DNA of 13,780 nt from an uncultured Spirochaetaceae bacterium (GTDB taxonomy: Bacteria; Spirochaetota; Spirochaetia; Treponematales; Treponemataceae). The notes under the pieces are model-generated. The model made no database searches. It was not told where the DNA came from and saw only the letters and a list, made by a program, of their open reading frames with translations. How positions within the stretch are numbered: position 1 is the stretch's first letter; every line of letters begins with the position of its first letter. Both the position numbers and the translations under genes were made by a program. Positions 1 to 6,625 of the stretch are shown one piece after another. Location of the stretch: positions 1 to 13,780 of the forward strand of contig CACXDK010000317.1 in assembly GCA_902766345.1 (NCBI GenBank). The letters run 5' to 3'.

Positions 1-150
1 ATTATTTTGCTCAACATCTTTTATTGCAACAGATACACTCGAAGTTTTACATCCTAAAGTTTCTGCAATTACAGCTGCAACCTTTTCAGCACACATTTTT
101 TTAAGTTCATCACTTCTACCAGGGAAACATTTAATTTCTACATGTGGCAT
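1..150 (-). CDS. 4-oxalocrotonate tautomerase family protein, partial (3' end outside window)
   Basis: Reading the minus strand from the ATG at 150-148 gives 50 codons with no stop before the window edge; the protein begins MPHVEIKCFPGRSDELKK. The residue after the initiator Met is proline, which in this superfamily is the catalytic N-terminal Pro1 after Met removal. Arg12 in the translated numbering corresponds to Arg11 of 4-oxalocrotonate tautomerase. The following stretch (AVIAETLGCKTSSVSVAIKD) fits the helix and second strand of the beta-alpha-beta fold, and the MPHV-IKCFPGRS start resembles the PptA-like subgroup. Family members are small cytosolic tautomerases or isomerases, often of unknown physiological substrate. 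The start is supported by a strong GAGGAGG Shine-Dalgarno 8 bases upstream. The gene is transcribed away from the nifX-like gene. The substrate cannot be inferred from the sequence. Confidence 0.88.
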   Translation of the reverse strand, partial: MPHVEIKCFPGRSDELKKMCAEKVAAVIAETLGCKTSSVSVAIKDVEQNN

Positions 151-158
151 TTTAGAAG

Positions 159-165
159 CCTCCTC
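159..165 (-). promoter_or_regulatory. Ribosome binding site of the tautomerase gene
   Basis: The minus strand reads GAGGAGG, 8 bases before the ATG at 150. It is a near-perfect Shine-Dalgarno and fixes the start. It contrasts with the divergent gene at 271, which has none. Confidence 0.85.
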
Positions 166-188
166 AGAATGCAAATAAATCTTTTAAT

Positions 189-217
189 ATTTTATATTCT
201 ATTTTTCTTTTCTTCAA
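189..217 (-). promoter_or_regulatory. Candidate sigma-70-type promoter of the tautomerase gene
   Basis: On the minus strand, TTGAAG (217-212) is followed after 17 bases by TAAAAT (194-189), each 5 of 6 to consensus. The overlapping TATAAA gives an alternative -10 register. Transcription would begin near 182, leaving a leader of about 30 bases that includes the GAGGAGG site. The region is very AT-rich, so chance matches are likely. Confidence 0.45.
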
Positions 218-234
218 TTCAAATCTTACCAAGT

Positions 235-263
235 TTGACAAGTTCTCTATAATAATCTAATAT
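235..263 (+). promoter_or_regulatory. Candidate sigma-70-type promoter of the nifX-like gene
   Basis: A perfect TTGACA (235-240) is followed after exactly 17 bases by TAATAT (258-263), 4 of 6 to consensus. The expected transcription start, about 7 bases further on, falls at or within a base or two of the ATG at 271. A CAAGTT direct repeat (230-235 and 239-244, 9-base period) straddles the -35 box and could be an operator, though it may be chance. An alternative pairing is TTACCA (226-231) with TATAAT (248-253), spacer 16, which would give a leader of about 10 bases. Confidence 0.5.
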
Positions 264-270
264 AAACACT

Positions 271-630
271 ATGAAAGTCGCAGTAACTTATGAAAAAGAA
301 ACAGGAAATGTTTTTCAGCATTTTGGAAAAACTCAATATTTTAAGATTTATCAAATAGAAGACGGTAAGATTATTTCTTCTGAAGTAATAGATAATGGAG
401 GAAATGGGCATCATGCATTACCTCCTTTCTTAAAAAGTATTGGTGTAGAAGTTTTAATTCTTGGAAACCGCGGACAGGGAGCTGTTGACGCAATTGCCGC
501 AAGCGGATTAAAAGAATTGCCAGGAATTACAGGAAGTGCCGATGATGCCGCAGAACTTTTTGCAAAAGGAGAATTAAAGCCAAACTTTGATGCAAAATGC
601 AATCATCACGGAAATCATTCAGCAACTTGA
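271..630 (+). CDS. NifX/NifB-like dinitrogenase iron-molybdenum cofactor-binding-fold protein
   Basis: This 119-residue protein has the pattern of the Nitro_FeMo-Co family (NifX, NafY and NifB C-terminus, MTH1175-like): an N-terminal strand MKVAVTYE, the HFGKTQYFKIY signature at about 17-27, the GGNGHHALPPFL helix start at 43-54, and VEVLILGNRGQGAVDAI at 59-75. Family members have an RNase H-like fold and bind iron-sulfur or FeMo cofactors or precursors. Small stand-alone copies occur in many anaerobes without nitrogenase, where the role is unclear. The C-terminus carries C110, H112, H113 and H116, a possible metal-binding tail. No nif gene is nearby, so nitrogen fixation is not implied. There is no Shine-Dalgarno before the ATG, and a candidate promoter places the RNA 5' end almost at the start codon. 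The cyclase gene follows after 32 bases. Confidence 0.85.
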   Translation: MKVAVTYEKETGNVFQHFGKTQYFKIYQIEDGKIISSEVIDNGGNGHHALPPFLKSIGVEVLILGNRGQGAVDAIAASGLKELPGITGSADDAAELFAKGELKPNFDAKCNHHGNHSAT

Positions 631-662
631 AAATAGCCATAAGAGCATATAAAATATAATTA

Positions 663-2183
663 ATGAACAGTACCAAAACCTTACGAAAGACTGGCATATT
701 ATATACGGTAATTACAGTATTTACCAATGCTGTAATAAACATAACCTTGTCCATAACACCGTCGCCTGTTATTGATCAGGATACGGTGTCAAAATGGCTT
801 AAATTTGTTAATGATTCAAAATTAGCCTGCTTTTTAGCAACCTTCATTCCATTTACAATGCCAGTCATTGTATGTCTTTGGTACTTTCTTCGTAACGGAA
901 CGGAAGAAAAACTCAAACAAAGAGCCGTTCAACTGCCTTTGGTCATGGCAACGGCAAGTTTGTCTGGATGGCTTTCAAATCTTTTAATAATGATTGCCTA
1001 TAGTTTTATTGCAAAATATAAGTTAGGCATTGCCATACGCTTACTTGTAACAACAAGTGCAATATCATCTCTCATGGTTGGAATTTCTTCCTTTACCATG
1101 GTATATCTAATTCTAGAAGCTTTAAACCAAAGGATTCTGCTTCCTTTATTATTTCCAGAAGGAAAAATTTCTACAGTTCACACTTCTTTTAGGCCAACCT
1201 TTGGTGTACTTCTTGCCATGACTTTTATAATTTCATCGCTGTGGCCAATGGCATATTTAATAAATGGCATGTCAGCAATCCTGATTAATAATGGAATAAA
1301 AATTCACAAGGGGCTCTTATTCATAAGTTCGGTACTGCTTGTCACAGCTTTTTTAATTACACTCATGCTGTCAAGAAAAATAGTCAGTCCATTAAAGGAA
1401 CTTACACATGCCGCAGAACGAATAAAGGCAGGTGACTACAAAACAAAATTGCACATAATTACAAATGATGAGATGGGAAGTCTTGCAGACACTTTTAATG
1501 ACATGACCTGTGCTCTTGCAGAAAAAGAATTCATGAGAGACACTTTTGGCAAAGTTGTAGATCCGAATGTAAGAGACTATCTTATGAAAAGTGGTGTTGC
1601 ATTAAAAGGTGAAAGTCTGGAGGTAACAGTACTTTTCTGTGACATAAGAAGCTTTACTGCCATGAGTGAAAAAATGCAGGCGGAAGAAGTTGTTTCGCTT
1701 CTAAACAGATACTTTACTGTTCTTGGAAAATGCATTGCAAAACATAATGGCATCATAAATAAATACATTGGCGATGCAATAATGGCAATGTTTGGTGCGC
1801 CAATAAAAAGCGAAACTCATGCCCAAGATGCATATCTTGCAGCATTAGACATGAGACATTCTCTTGCAGCTTTAAATGAAGAGCTTTGTGCAGAAGGAAA
1901 AAGCCCCCTCCGTTTTGGCATAGGCATACATACTGGAAAAGTGTTTGCTGGTACAATAGGTGCATCCGACCGCATGGAATACACAATAATAGGCGACACT
2001 GTAAATACTGCAAGCCGAATGGAATCGCTATGCAAGACATACAAAACTGACATTCTACTTTCAGAAGCAACTGTTTTGCAACTTGGAAAAAACTTACAAG
2101 AAAGCAAAGTTAAATTTTTTGACGAAGCAAGCATACGCGGAAAAGAAGACAAAATAAGAGTATACACAATTAATTCTGATTAA
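663..2183 (+). CDS. Membrane-bound class III adenylate cyclase with HAMP domain
   Basis: This 506-residue protein probably makes cAMP from ATP at the inner membrane. Six hydrophobic segments lie at about 12-31, 57-77, 92-115, 125-153, 180-200 and 216-236. A HAMP linker follows at 238-290 (KIVSPLKELTHAAERIKAGDY). The class III catalytic domain occupies about 318-500. Metal-binding aspartates are D327 (in LFCDIRSFTAMSEKM) and D371 (in NKYIGDAIMAMFGAP). The base-selecting pair looks like K367 and T441, which favours ATP over GTP. Transition-state residues N448 and R452 are present in VNTASR. All key residues are intact, so the enzyme should work as a homodimer. The sensor is a polytopic membrane region without a recognisable ligand domain. 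No Shine-Dalgarno precedes the ATG; TATAAA (648-653) and TATAAT (655-660) lie just upstream. The glycosylase gene starts 2 bases after its stop. Confidence 0.92.
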   Translation: MNSTKTLRKTGILYTVITVFTNAVINITLSITPSPVIDQDTVSKWLKFVNDSKLACFLATFIPFTMPVIVCLWYFLRNGTEEKLKQRAVQLPLVMATASLSGWLSNLLIMIAYSFIAKYKLGIAIRLLVTTSAISSLMVGISSFTMVYLILEALNQRILLPLLFPEGKISTVHTSFRPTFGVLLAMTFIISSLWPMAYLINGMSAILINNGIKIHKGLLFISSVLLVTAFLITLMLSRKIVSPLKELTHAAERIKAGDYKTKLHIITNDEMGSLADTFNDMTCALAEKEFMRDTFGKVVDPNVRDYLMKSGVALKGESLEVTVLFCDIRSFTAMSEKMQAEEVVSLLNRYFTVLGKCIAKHNGIINKYIGDAIMAMFGAPIKSETHAQDAYLAALDMRHSLAALNEELCAEGKSPLRFGIGIHTGKVFAGTIGASDRMEYTIIGDTVNTASRMESLCKTYKTDILLSEATVLQLGKNLQESKVKFFDEASIRGKEDKIRVYTINSD

Positions 2184-2185
2184 AT

Positions 2186-2743
2186 ATGAAAAATCAAAAC
2201 CTGCAATCCATTGTAGTTCACCCTATTCCACCAGTATGGAACAAAAACAGTCGGATAATTATTCTTGGAACAATGCCATCTCCAAAAAGTAGAGAAGCAG
2301 GATTTTTCTACATGCATCAGCAGAATAGATTTTGGAAAATTCTTCCGGCACTTTTTAATGAACCAGATTTTACATACGCTAATAATCATGCAGATAAAGA
2401 AAAGGCAATTCAAGAACGTAAAAATTTTATAATTCGACATCAAATTGCATTATGGGATGTTCTTGCAAGCTGTGAGATTGAAGGTGCTGCAGATTCAAGC
2501 ATAAAAAATGCTCAACCAAACAACTTTTACCACATTTTTGCAGAATCAAAAATCAGACATGTTTATTGTACTGGAAAAACAGCCTTTTCTTTATGGAAAA
2601 AGCATTGCTTTCAGTATGAAAAACAATTTCAACTCACATCTGAATGTTTACCAAGTACAAGTTCAGCAAATGCCAGCTGGACACTAGAACAACTTATTGC
2701 AGAATATAGGAAAATAACGCTAACCCTTGTAAAAACAGCATAA
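2186..2743 (+). CDS. DNA-deoxyinosine (hypoxanthine) glycosylase, UDG superfamily
   Basis: This 185-residue protein has the motif order of the family 6 uracil/hypoxanthine-DNA glycosylases: IIILGTMPSPKSREAGFFY (24-42), HQQNRFWKIL (44-53), ALWDVLASCEIEGAADSSI (88-106), VYCTGKTAF (126-134) and LPSTSSANASW (155-165). The superfamily folds around an LG-x-x-P-S active-site strand. Known family 6 members remove hypoxanthine, the deamination product of adenine, starting base-excision repair; activity on uracil is weak or absent in the characterised examples. Length is typical and nothing is missing. The start lies 2 bases after the cyclase stop, with no Shine-Dalgarno, so translation probably depends on coupling to the cyclase. 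The CapA-like gene follows after 21 bases. The family assignment is firm; substrate preference is inferred from relatives. Confidence 0.87.
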   Translation: MKNQNLQSIVVHPIPPVWNKNSRIIILGTMPSPKSREAGFFYMHQQNRFWKILPALFNEPDFTYANNHADKEKAIQERKNFIIRHQIALWDVLASCEIEGAADSSIKNAQPNNFYHIFAESKIRHVYCTGKTAFSLWKKHCFQYEKQFQLTSECLPSTSSANASWTLEQLIAEYRKITLTLVKTA

Positions 2744-2757
2744 AAACGATAGTATTA

Positions 2758-2763
2758 AAGGAG
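2758..2763 (+). promoter_or_regulatory. Ribosome binding site unusually close to the CapA-like start
   Basis: AAGGAG ends only 1 base before the ATG at 2765, well short of the usual 5-9 bases. No other in-frame start lies before the lipoprotein signal, which needs the residues that follow, so the close spacing appears real. Confidence 0.5.
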
Positions 2764-2764
2764 A

Positions 2765-4042
2765 ATGATTCAACCTTTTTCACGAATATATAAGATTCTC
2801 ATTCTCCTATCAGCAGCACTTTCAATGCTGTTAATTTCATCATGTACCAGTGCAAAAAAACAAAAAAAAGCTCAGGAAGAAGAGCTTGAAAGACTTGCAC
2901 AGGAAGCATTGGAACAGTCTTTTTTAGAGAATTTTTTTCCAGACAATACACCAATAGTTACGGCAAAAACTGTGTTTAAGAATTCCGACAGCATGCTGGT
3001 AACTTTTGCTGGTGACATTATGGCTCATTCGCCAAATTATTCACGCGGTCACTACGATGAAATTTACAAAGATATAGAACCTATAATAAAAGAAAGCACT
3101 CTTTCGTTTGCAAACCTTGAAACCCCTGTTGATGAAAAAAGAGGATTTTCAACATATCCAAACTTTAATGTGCATCAGACCTATTCAAATGCTGCAATAA
3201 ATGCTGGTTTTAATGTATTCAGTCTTGCAAACAATCATACAAATGATCAGGGATTGGAAGGAATTCAAGAAACAAAGAAATACTTTGACGAGCTTATGCA
3301 GCAGACCATGAATTCTAGCCGTCCAGTTTATGCATGCGGTCTAAAAGATTCTGCAGCAGCTCCTTTCACATACAATGTCATAAAGAAAGATGGCTGGACT
3401 GTTCTTTTTATGGCTGTAACAGAAATATTAAATCAGAATGCCCAGTCTTCTTACATAAATTATATCCGTACCGATGAAACCGCCCGAAAGAATTTCATAA
3501 AGCAAATGACAGAACTAAGGGCAAAAAATCCATGCGATATTTTTGTATTAAGCATCCACTGTTCCGAGCCAGAATATATACTAAGCATAAATAAAAAGCA
3601 GGCAGAATTTTATCACCAATTGCTAGATGCTGGTGTTGATGTTTTATGGGCAAATCATCCTCATGTTGCAAAAGACTGGGAAGTTGTCATGGACAGTGAA
3701 AACACACCACGTAAAATGATTTTTTATGCAATGGGAAATACAATCAGTGCGCAAAGAACAAATCCTTCATTTACAAATCCAAATCTTCCAAGAGAATACA
3801 CAGGAGAAGGATATCTTGCACAGGTTCGTTTTTTACGCGATGCAAAAGGCATTTATATTGCACAAGTAAATCCAACACTCATTACTACATATATAACACC
3901 AGAATTGCTCTATATCATAAAGCAGCTTGACGAATCCTTTATTCAAGAATTAAGGGATGAAAAACGCGATAAATGGGCAAATTATCTTGAACAGAGAATA
4001 AAACTTATGAAAAATATAAAAGGAAAAACAACATGGCAATAG
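2765..4042 (+). CDS. CapA-family metallophosphatase-like lipoprotein
   Basis: This 425-residue protein starts with a lipoprotein signal: basic n-region, hydrophobic core at about 11-24, and lipobox LISS-C with the lipidated cysteine at 27. A charged, probably helical linker follows (28-60). The rest matches the CapA/PGA_cap (PgsA, YwtB-like) calcineurin-type fold. It shows FAGDIMAH (81-88), FANLETPVD (115-123), SLANNHTNDQGLEG (153-166), SIHCSEPEY (263-271) and ANHPHVAKDW (296-305), the expected metal-ligand His, Asp and Asn motifs in order. In Firmicutes relatives take part in poly-gamma-glutamate synthesis or handling, but no ligase genes (capB, capC) lie here, so the substrate is unknown. 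The usual H-W-G-E motif reads H-C-S-E. The product is expected to be anchored to a membrane and face the periplasm. The helicase start overlaps its end by 10 bases. Confidence 0.87.
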   Translation: MIQPFSRIYKILILLSAALSMLLISSCTSAKKQKKAQEEELERLAQEALEQSFLENFFPDNTPIVTAKTVFKNSDSMLVTFAGDIMAHSPNYSRGHYDEIYKDIEPIIKESTLSFANLETPVDEKRGFSTYPNFNVHQTYSNAAINAGFNVFSLANNHTNDQGLEGIQETKKYFDELMQQTMNSSRPVYACGLKDSAAAPFTYNVIKKDGWTVLFMAVTEILNQNAQSSYINYIRTDETARKNFIKQMTELRAKNPCDIFVLSIHCSEPEYILSINKKQAEFYHQLLDAGVDVLWANHPHVAKDWEVVMDSENTPRKMIFYAMGNTISAQRTNPSFTNPNLPREYTGEGYLAQVRFLRDAKGIYIAQVNPTLITTYITPELLYIIKQLDESFIQELRDEKRDKWANYLEQRIKLMKNIKGKTTWQ

Positions 4043-6609
4043 ATTACAAAAGTCTTCCAGTCTATGCACAAAAGCAAAAAATTCTGGACTCTCTTAAATC
4101 AAATCAAGTTATTGTTGTGCAAAGCCCTACAGGAAGTGGAAAAACAACACAGCTTCCAGTCATTTTATATGAGGCAGGCTATGCAGAAAACGGAATGATA
4201 GCTGTAACTCAGCCAAGACGCATTGCAGCATTAAGTGTAAGCGAATTCATTGCAAAGCAGTTAAAGACCAGGTATCCTGGATTAGTCGGTTACAAAATGC
4301 GTTTTGAGGACAAAACAAATGAAACCACAAAAATAAAAATAATGACAGATGGCATTCTTTTACAGGAAATGAAGCTGGATCCTTGGATGCGTAAATACTC
4401 TGTCATTATGGTTGATGAAGCTCATGAGCGAAGTTTGAATATTGATTTTGTACTTGGACTTTTAAAACGTGTGCTTGCAGAGCGTAAAGATTTTAAAGTC
4501 ATTGTAAGTTCTGCAACAATGAATGCAGAAGCCTTCAGTAATTACTTTAACGGATGTCCTATTGTTACAATAGACACACAGGTTTTCCCTGTTGCAATGG
4601 TATATGATCCTCCTGCAATTGCGGCAAGTACAATGAACCAGACTGCCGCAGATGCACTCATAACAAAGATTGAACAGACTATAGACCGCGTACTTGATAA
4701 CAAAGATGATGGAGATATTTTAACATTCCTGCCTGGTGAAAAAATAATTAAAGACTGCATGCAGCGGCTCATGATTTCAAGTTTTCACAACAAGATTCAT
4801 CTTATTCCGTTATACGGGCGTCTACCTAAAGAAGAACAGGAAAAAGTGTTTGATAAAGCACCTCTTGGAAAAAAGAAAGTTGTGCTTTCAACAAATATTG
4901 CAGAAACCTCTGTTACTATTGATGGCGTAACAACAGTCATTGACTCTGGACTTGCAAAGCTCAACTTTTACAGTCCAAGAACATATACCTCAAGTTTGAT
5001 TGAAACTCCTGTAAGCCGTGCAAGCTGTAATCAGAGACGCGGACGCGCTGGAAGAACCAGACCAGGAACCTGTTACCGCCTTTATCCAAGAACAGACTTT
5101 GATACAAGACAGGAATACACAACAGAAGAAATTTACCGAACTGACTTGAGTGAAGTTGTGCTCCGCATGTCTGAACTCGGCATTACCGATTTTGACAAGT
5201 TTGATTTTATTTCTCCACCTGCAAGAGAAGGCATTGCAAGTGCAGTTGAAACACTCAACATGCTAAAAGCTATTGAACCTGATGGAACTCTCAGCAAGAT
5301 TGGAAAATTGATGGTAGAGTTCCCTCTTGAACCAAGAATAAGCAGAATAATAGTAGAAAGCATTCTTCGCTATCCTGATGTATTGGAAGAAGTTATTATT
5401 GCAGCAGCCTTCTTAAGTGCCCAGTCGCCTTTTGTTCTTCCTGTTGGAGAAGAAATGGATGCAAGAAAAGCTCATCATAACTTTAATGACATTCAGGGCG
5501 ACTTTGTAGGCTATGTAAAGATGTTCCGTAGATATATGGATTCATCTCATAAAGAACGTTTCTGCAAAGTAAATTATCTTGATGAAAAAGTCATGGCAGA
5601 AATTGTAAACATAAAGTCTCAGCTGGAAGAAATTGTTTCATCAAAACTTCAAATGCCTATTACTGGTGGTGGAGTAATGGACAATTACCTTTGCTGCATT
5701 GCTTCTGGAATGATTCAGATTGTATGTATCCGTGAAGGAAGAGAAAACTATCGCACGCTTACAGCAGACCACATAACAATTCACCCAGGCTCTTCTATGT
5801 TCCGCACAAATCCGCTATACATTGTTGCAGGAGAAATTGTAAAGACTAGCAGAATGTTTGCAATGAGCGTTTCGCCTCTTACAAAGAATATTCTGCAACA
5901 GCTGGATCCTACTCTTGAACAGCAGTTGAGCCATTTCAGCAAGTCTAAGAAGATTGCAGAAAAAGTTGTTGAAGTAAAAGAAAAAAAAGAAAAGCAGGAT
6001 AAGAAAGTTTCTGCAAAAGAACGCAAAGAAAAAAATAAGAAAAATGCAGAAACCGTTTCTATTGGTGGCATAGATTTTGCATACGAAAAAGTAAAAGGCA
6101 AAAAGACTATAAAATTAATGTGGCAAGACTTTAAGAATGCCATAGCCAGAGAGCAATTGGATCAAATTGTAGCAAAAGCAGGAAGTCTCAAAGGCACTGT
6201 CATAATGAAAGGTGGCTTTACATTAATGGCTCAGGAAAAAATGGAGCTTATTGCAAAAGCTGCAAAAATGCTTAATCTTGAACCTATAGAAGAATCACAA
6301 TGGAAACGCAAATTAAATGTTGACATCCGAAAAGATGACAATCTTGTAATGCTTGTTCATAGTCTTGACTGCATAATGAGAGTTGCAATTGCAAAAAATA
6401 CAACTAGGGAATTAGGTTTTGTAACGCTTTATACAAACGGGAATAATTCGTACTGGTTCAAAGTTTCCAGAGGCTTTATTACGGCTCTTAATGAAAATCT
6501 TGCATCCCTTGAAAAGTTAATTGACGATTCAAAGGATTCAACACTTTCAAAGGAACTCAAAGAACAGATAAACATCGTATACAGAATGTTGCATACGATG
6601 TATGAATAA
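4033..6609 (+). CDS. DEAH-box ATP-dependent RNA helicase (HrpA/DHX-like) with unusual C-terminal extension
   Basis: This 858-residue protein is a superfamily 2 DEAH helicase. Visible motifs are Walker A SPTGSGKTT (31-39), TQPRR (59-63), DEAH (128-131), SAT (160-162), FLPGEKII (232-239), STNIAETSVTIDGV (286-299) and QRRGRAGRT (334-342). A winged-helix/ratchet region (about 370-545) and an OB-fold region with IHPGSSMF and EIVKTSRMF (about 550-620) follow, as in HrpA and eukaryotic DHX proteins. HrpA is linked to mRNA processing and stalled-ribosome rescue in E. coli; this protein's RNA target is unknown. Residues 636-672 are a Lys/Glu-rich, probably coiled or disordered linker. Residues 675-858 form a further domain that I do not recognise; it is not the long E. 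coli HrpA tail. An AAGGAA site lies 7 bases before the ATG, inside the CapA-like gene, consistent with coupling. Confidence 0.9.
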   Translation: MAIDYKSLPVYAQKQKILDSLKSNQVIVVQSPTGSGKTTQLPVILYEAGYAENGMIAVTQPRRIAALSVSEFIAKQLKTRYPGLVGYKMRFEDKTNETTKIKIMTDGILLQEMKLDPWMRKYSVIMVDEAHERSLNIDFVLGLLKRVLAERKDFKVIVSSATMNAEAFSNYFNGCPIVTIDTQVFPVAMVYDPPAIAASTMNQTAADALITKIEQTIDRVLDNKDDGDILTFLPGEKIIKDCMQRLMISSFHNKIHLIPLYGRLPKEEQEKVFDKAPLGKKKVVLSTNIAETSVTIDGVTTVIDSGLAKLNFYSPRTYTSSLIETPVSRASCNQRRGRAGRTRPGTCYRLYPRTDFDTRQEYTTEEIYRTDLSEVVLRMSELGITDFDKFDFISPPAREGIASAVETLNMLKAIEPDGTLSKIGKLMVEFPLEPRISRIIVESILRYPDVLEEVIIAAAFLSAQSPFVLPVGEEMDARKAHHNFNDIQGDFVGYVKMFRRYMDSSHKERFCKVNYLDEKVMAEIVNIKSQLEEIVSSKLQMPITGGGVMDNYLCCIASGMIQIVCIREGRENYRTLTADHITIHPGSSMFRTNPLYIVAGEIVKTSRMFAMSVSPLTKNILQQLDPTLEQQLSHFSKSKKIAEKVVEVKEKKEKQDKKVSAKERKEKNKKNAETVSIGGIDFAYEKVKGKKTIKLMWQDFKNAIAREQLDQIVAKAGSLKGTVIMKGGFTLMAQEKMELIAKAAKMLNLEPIEESQWKRKLNVDIRKDDNLVMLVHSLDCIMRVAIAKNTTRELGFVTLYTNGNNSYWFKVSRGFITALNENLASLEKLIDDSKDSTLSKELKEQINIVYRMLHTMYE
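6572..6601 (-). terminator. Inverted repeat at convergent gene ends, candidate terminator
   Basis: ACATCGTAT (6572-6580) and ATACGATGT (6593-6601) are perfect 9-base complements around a 12-base loop. They lie in the last codons of the helicase gene, 16 bases of intergenic space from the HEAT gene stop. Downstream on the minus strand the tail is TTTATCTG, a weak U-tract. On the plus strand an A-rich tract follows, so it does not fit a plus-strand intrinsic terminator. It is the only hairpin I see near the convergence. Confidence 0.35.
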
Positions 6610-6625
6610 AAAAAATTAACTAGAT

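Noticed and set aside
235..253. Consensus TTGACA (235-240) paired with consensus TATAAT (248-253).
   Set aside because: The spacer is only 7 bases, far too short for a sigma-70 promoter. The TAATAT at 258-263 with a 17-base spacer is preferred.
271..630. Nitrogen fixation capacity, suggested by the NifX/NifB-type protein.
   Set aside because: Small stand-alone family members are common in anaerobes without nitrogenase, and no nif gene lies in the window.
1753..2167. Minus-strand open frames inside the cyclase gene.
   Set aside because: They overlap the catalytic domain of an intact cyclase and show no recognisable protein features.
2765..4042. A capsule or poly-gamma-glutamate locus.
   Set aside because: Only a CapA-like lipoprotein is present; no capB/capC-type ligase, glycosyltransferase or export gene accompanies it.
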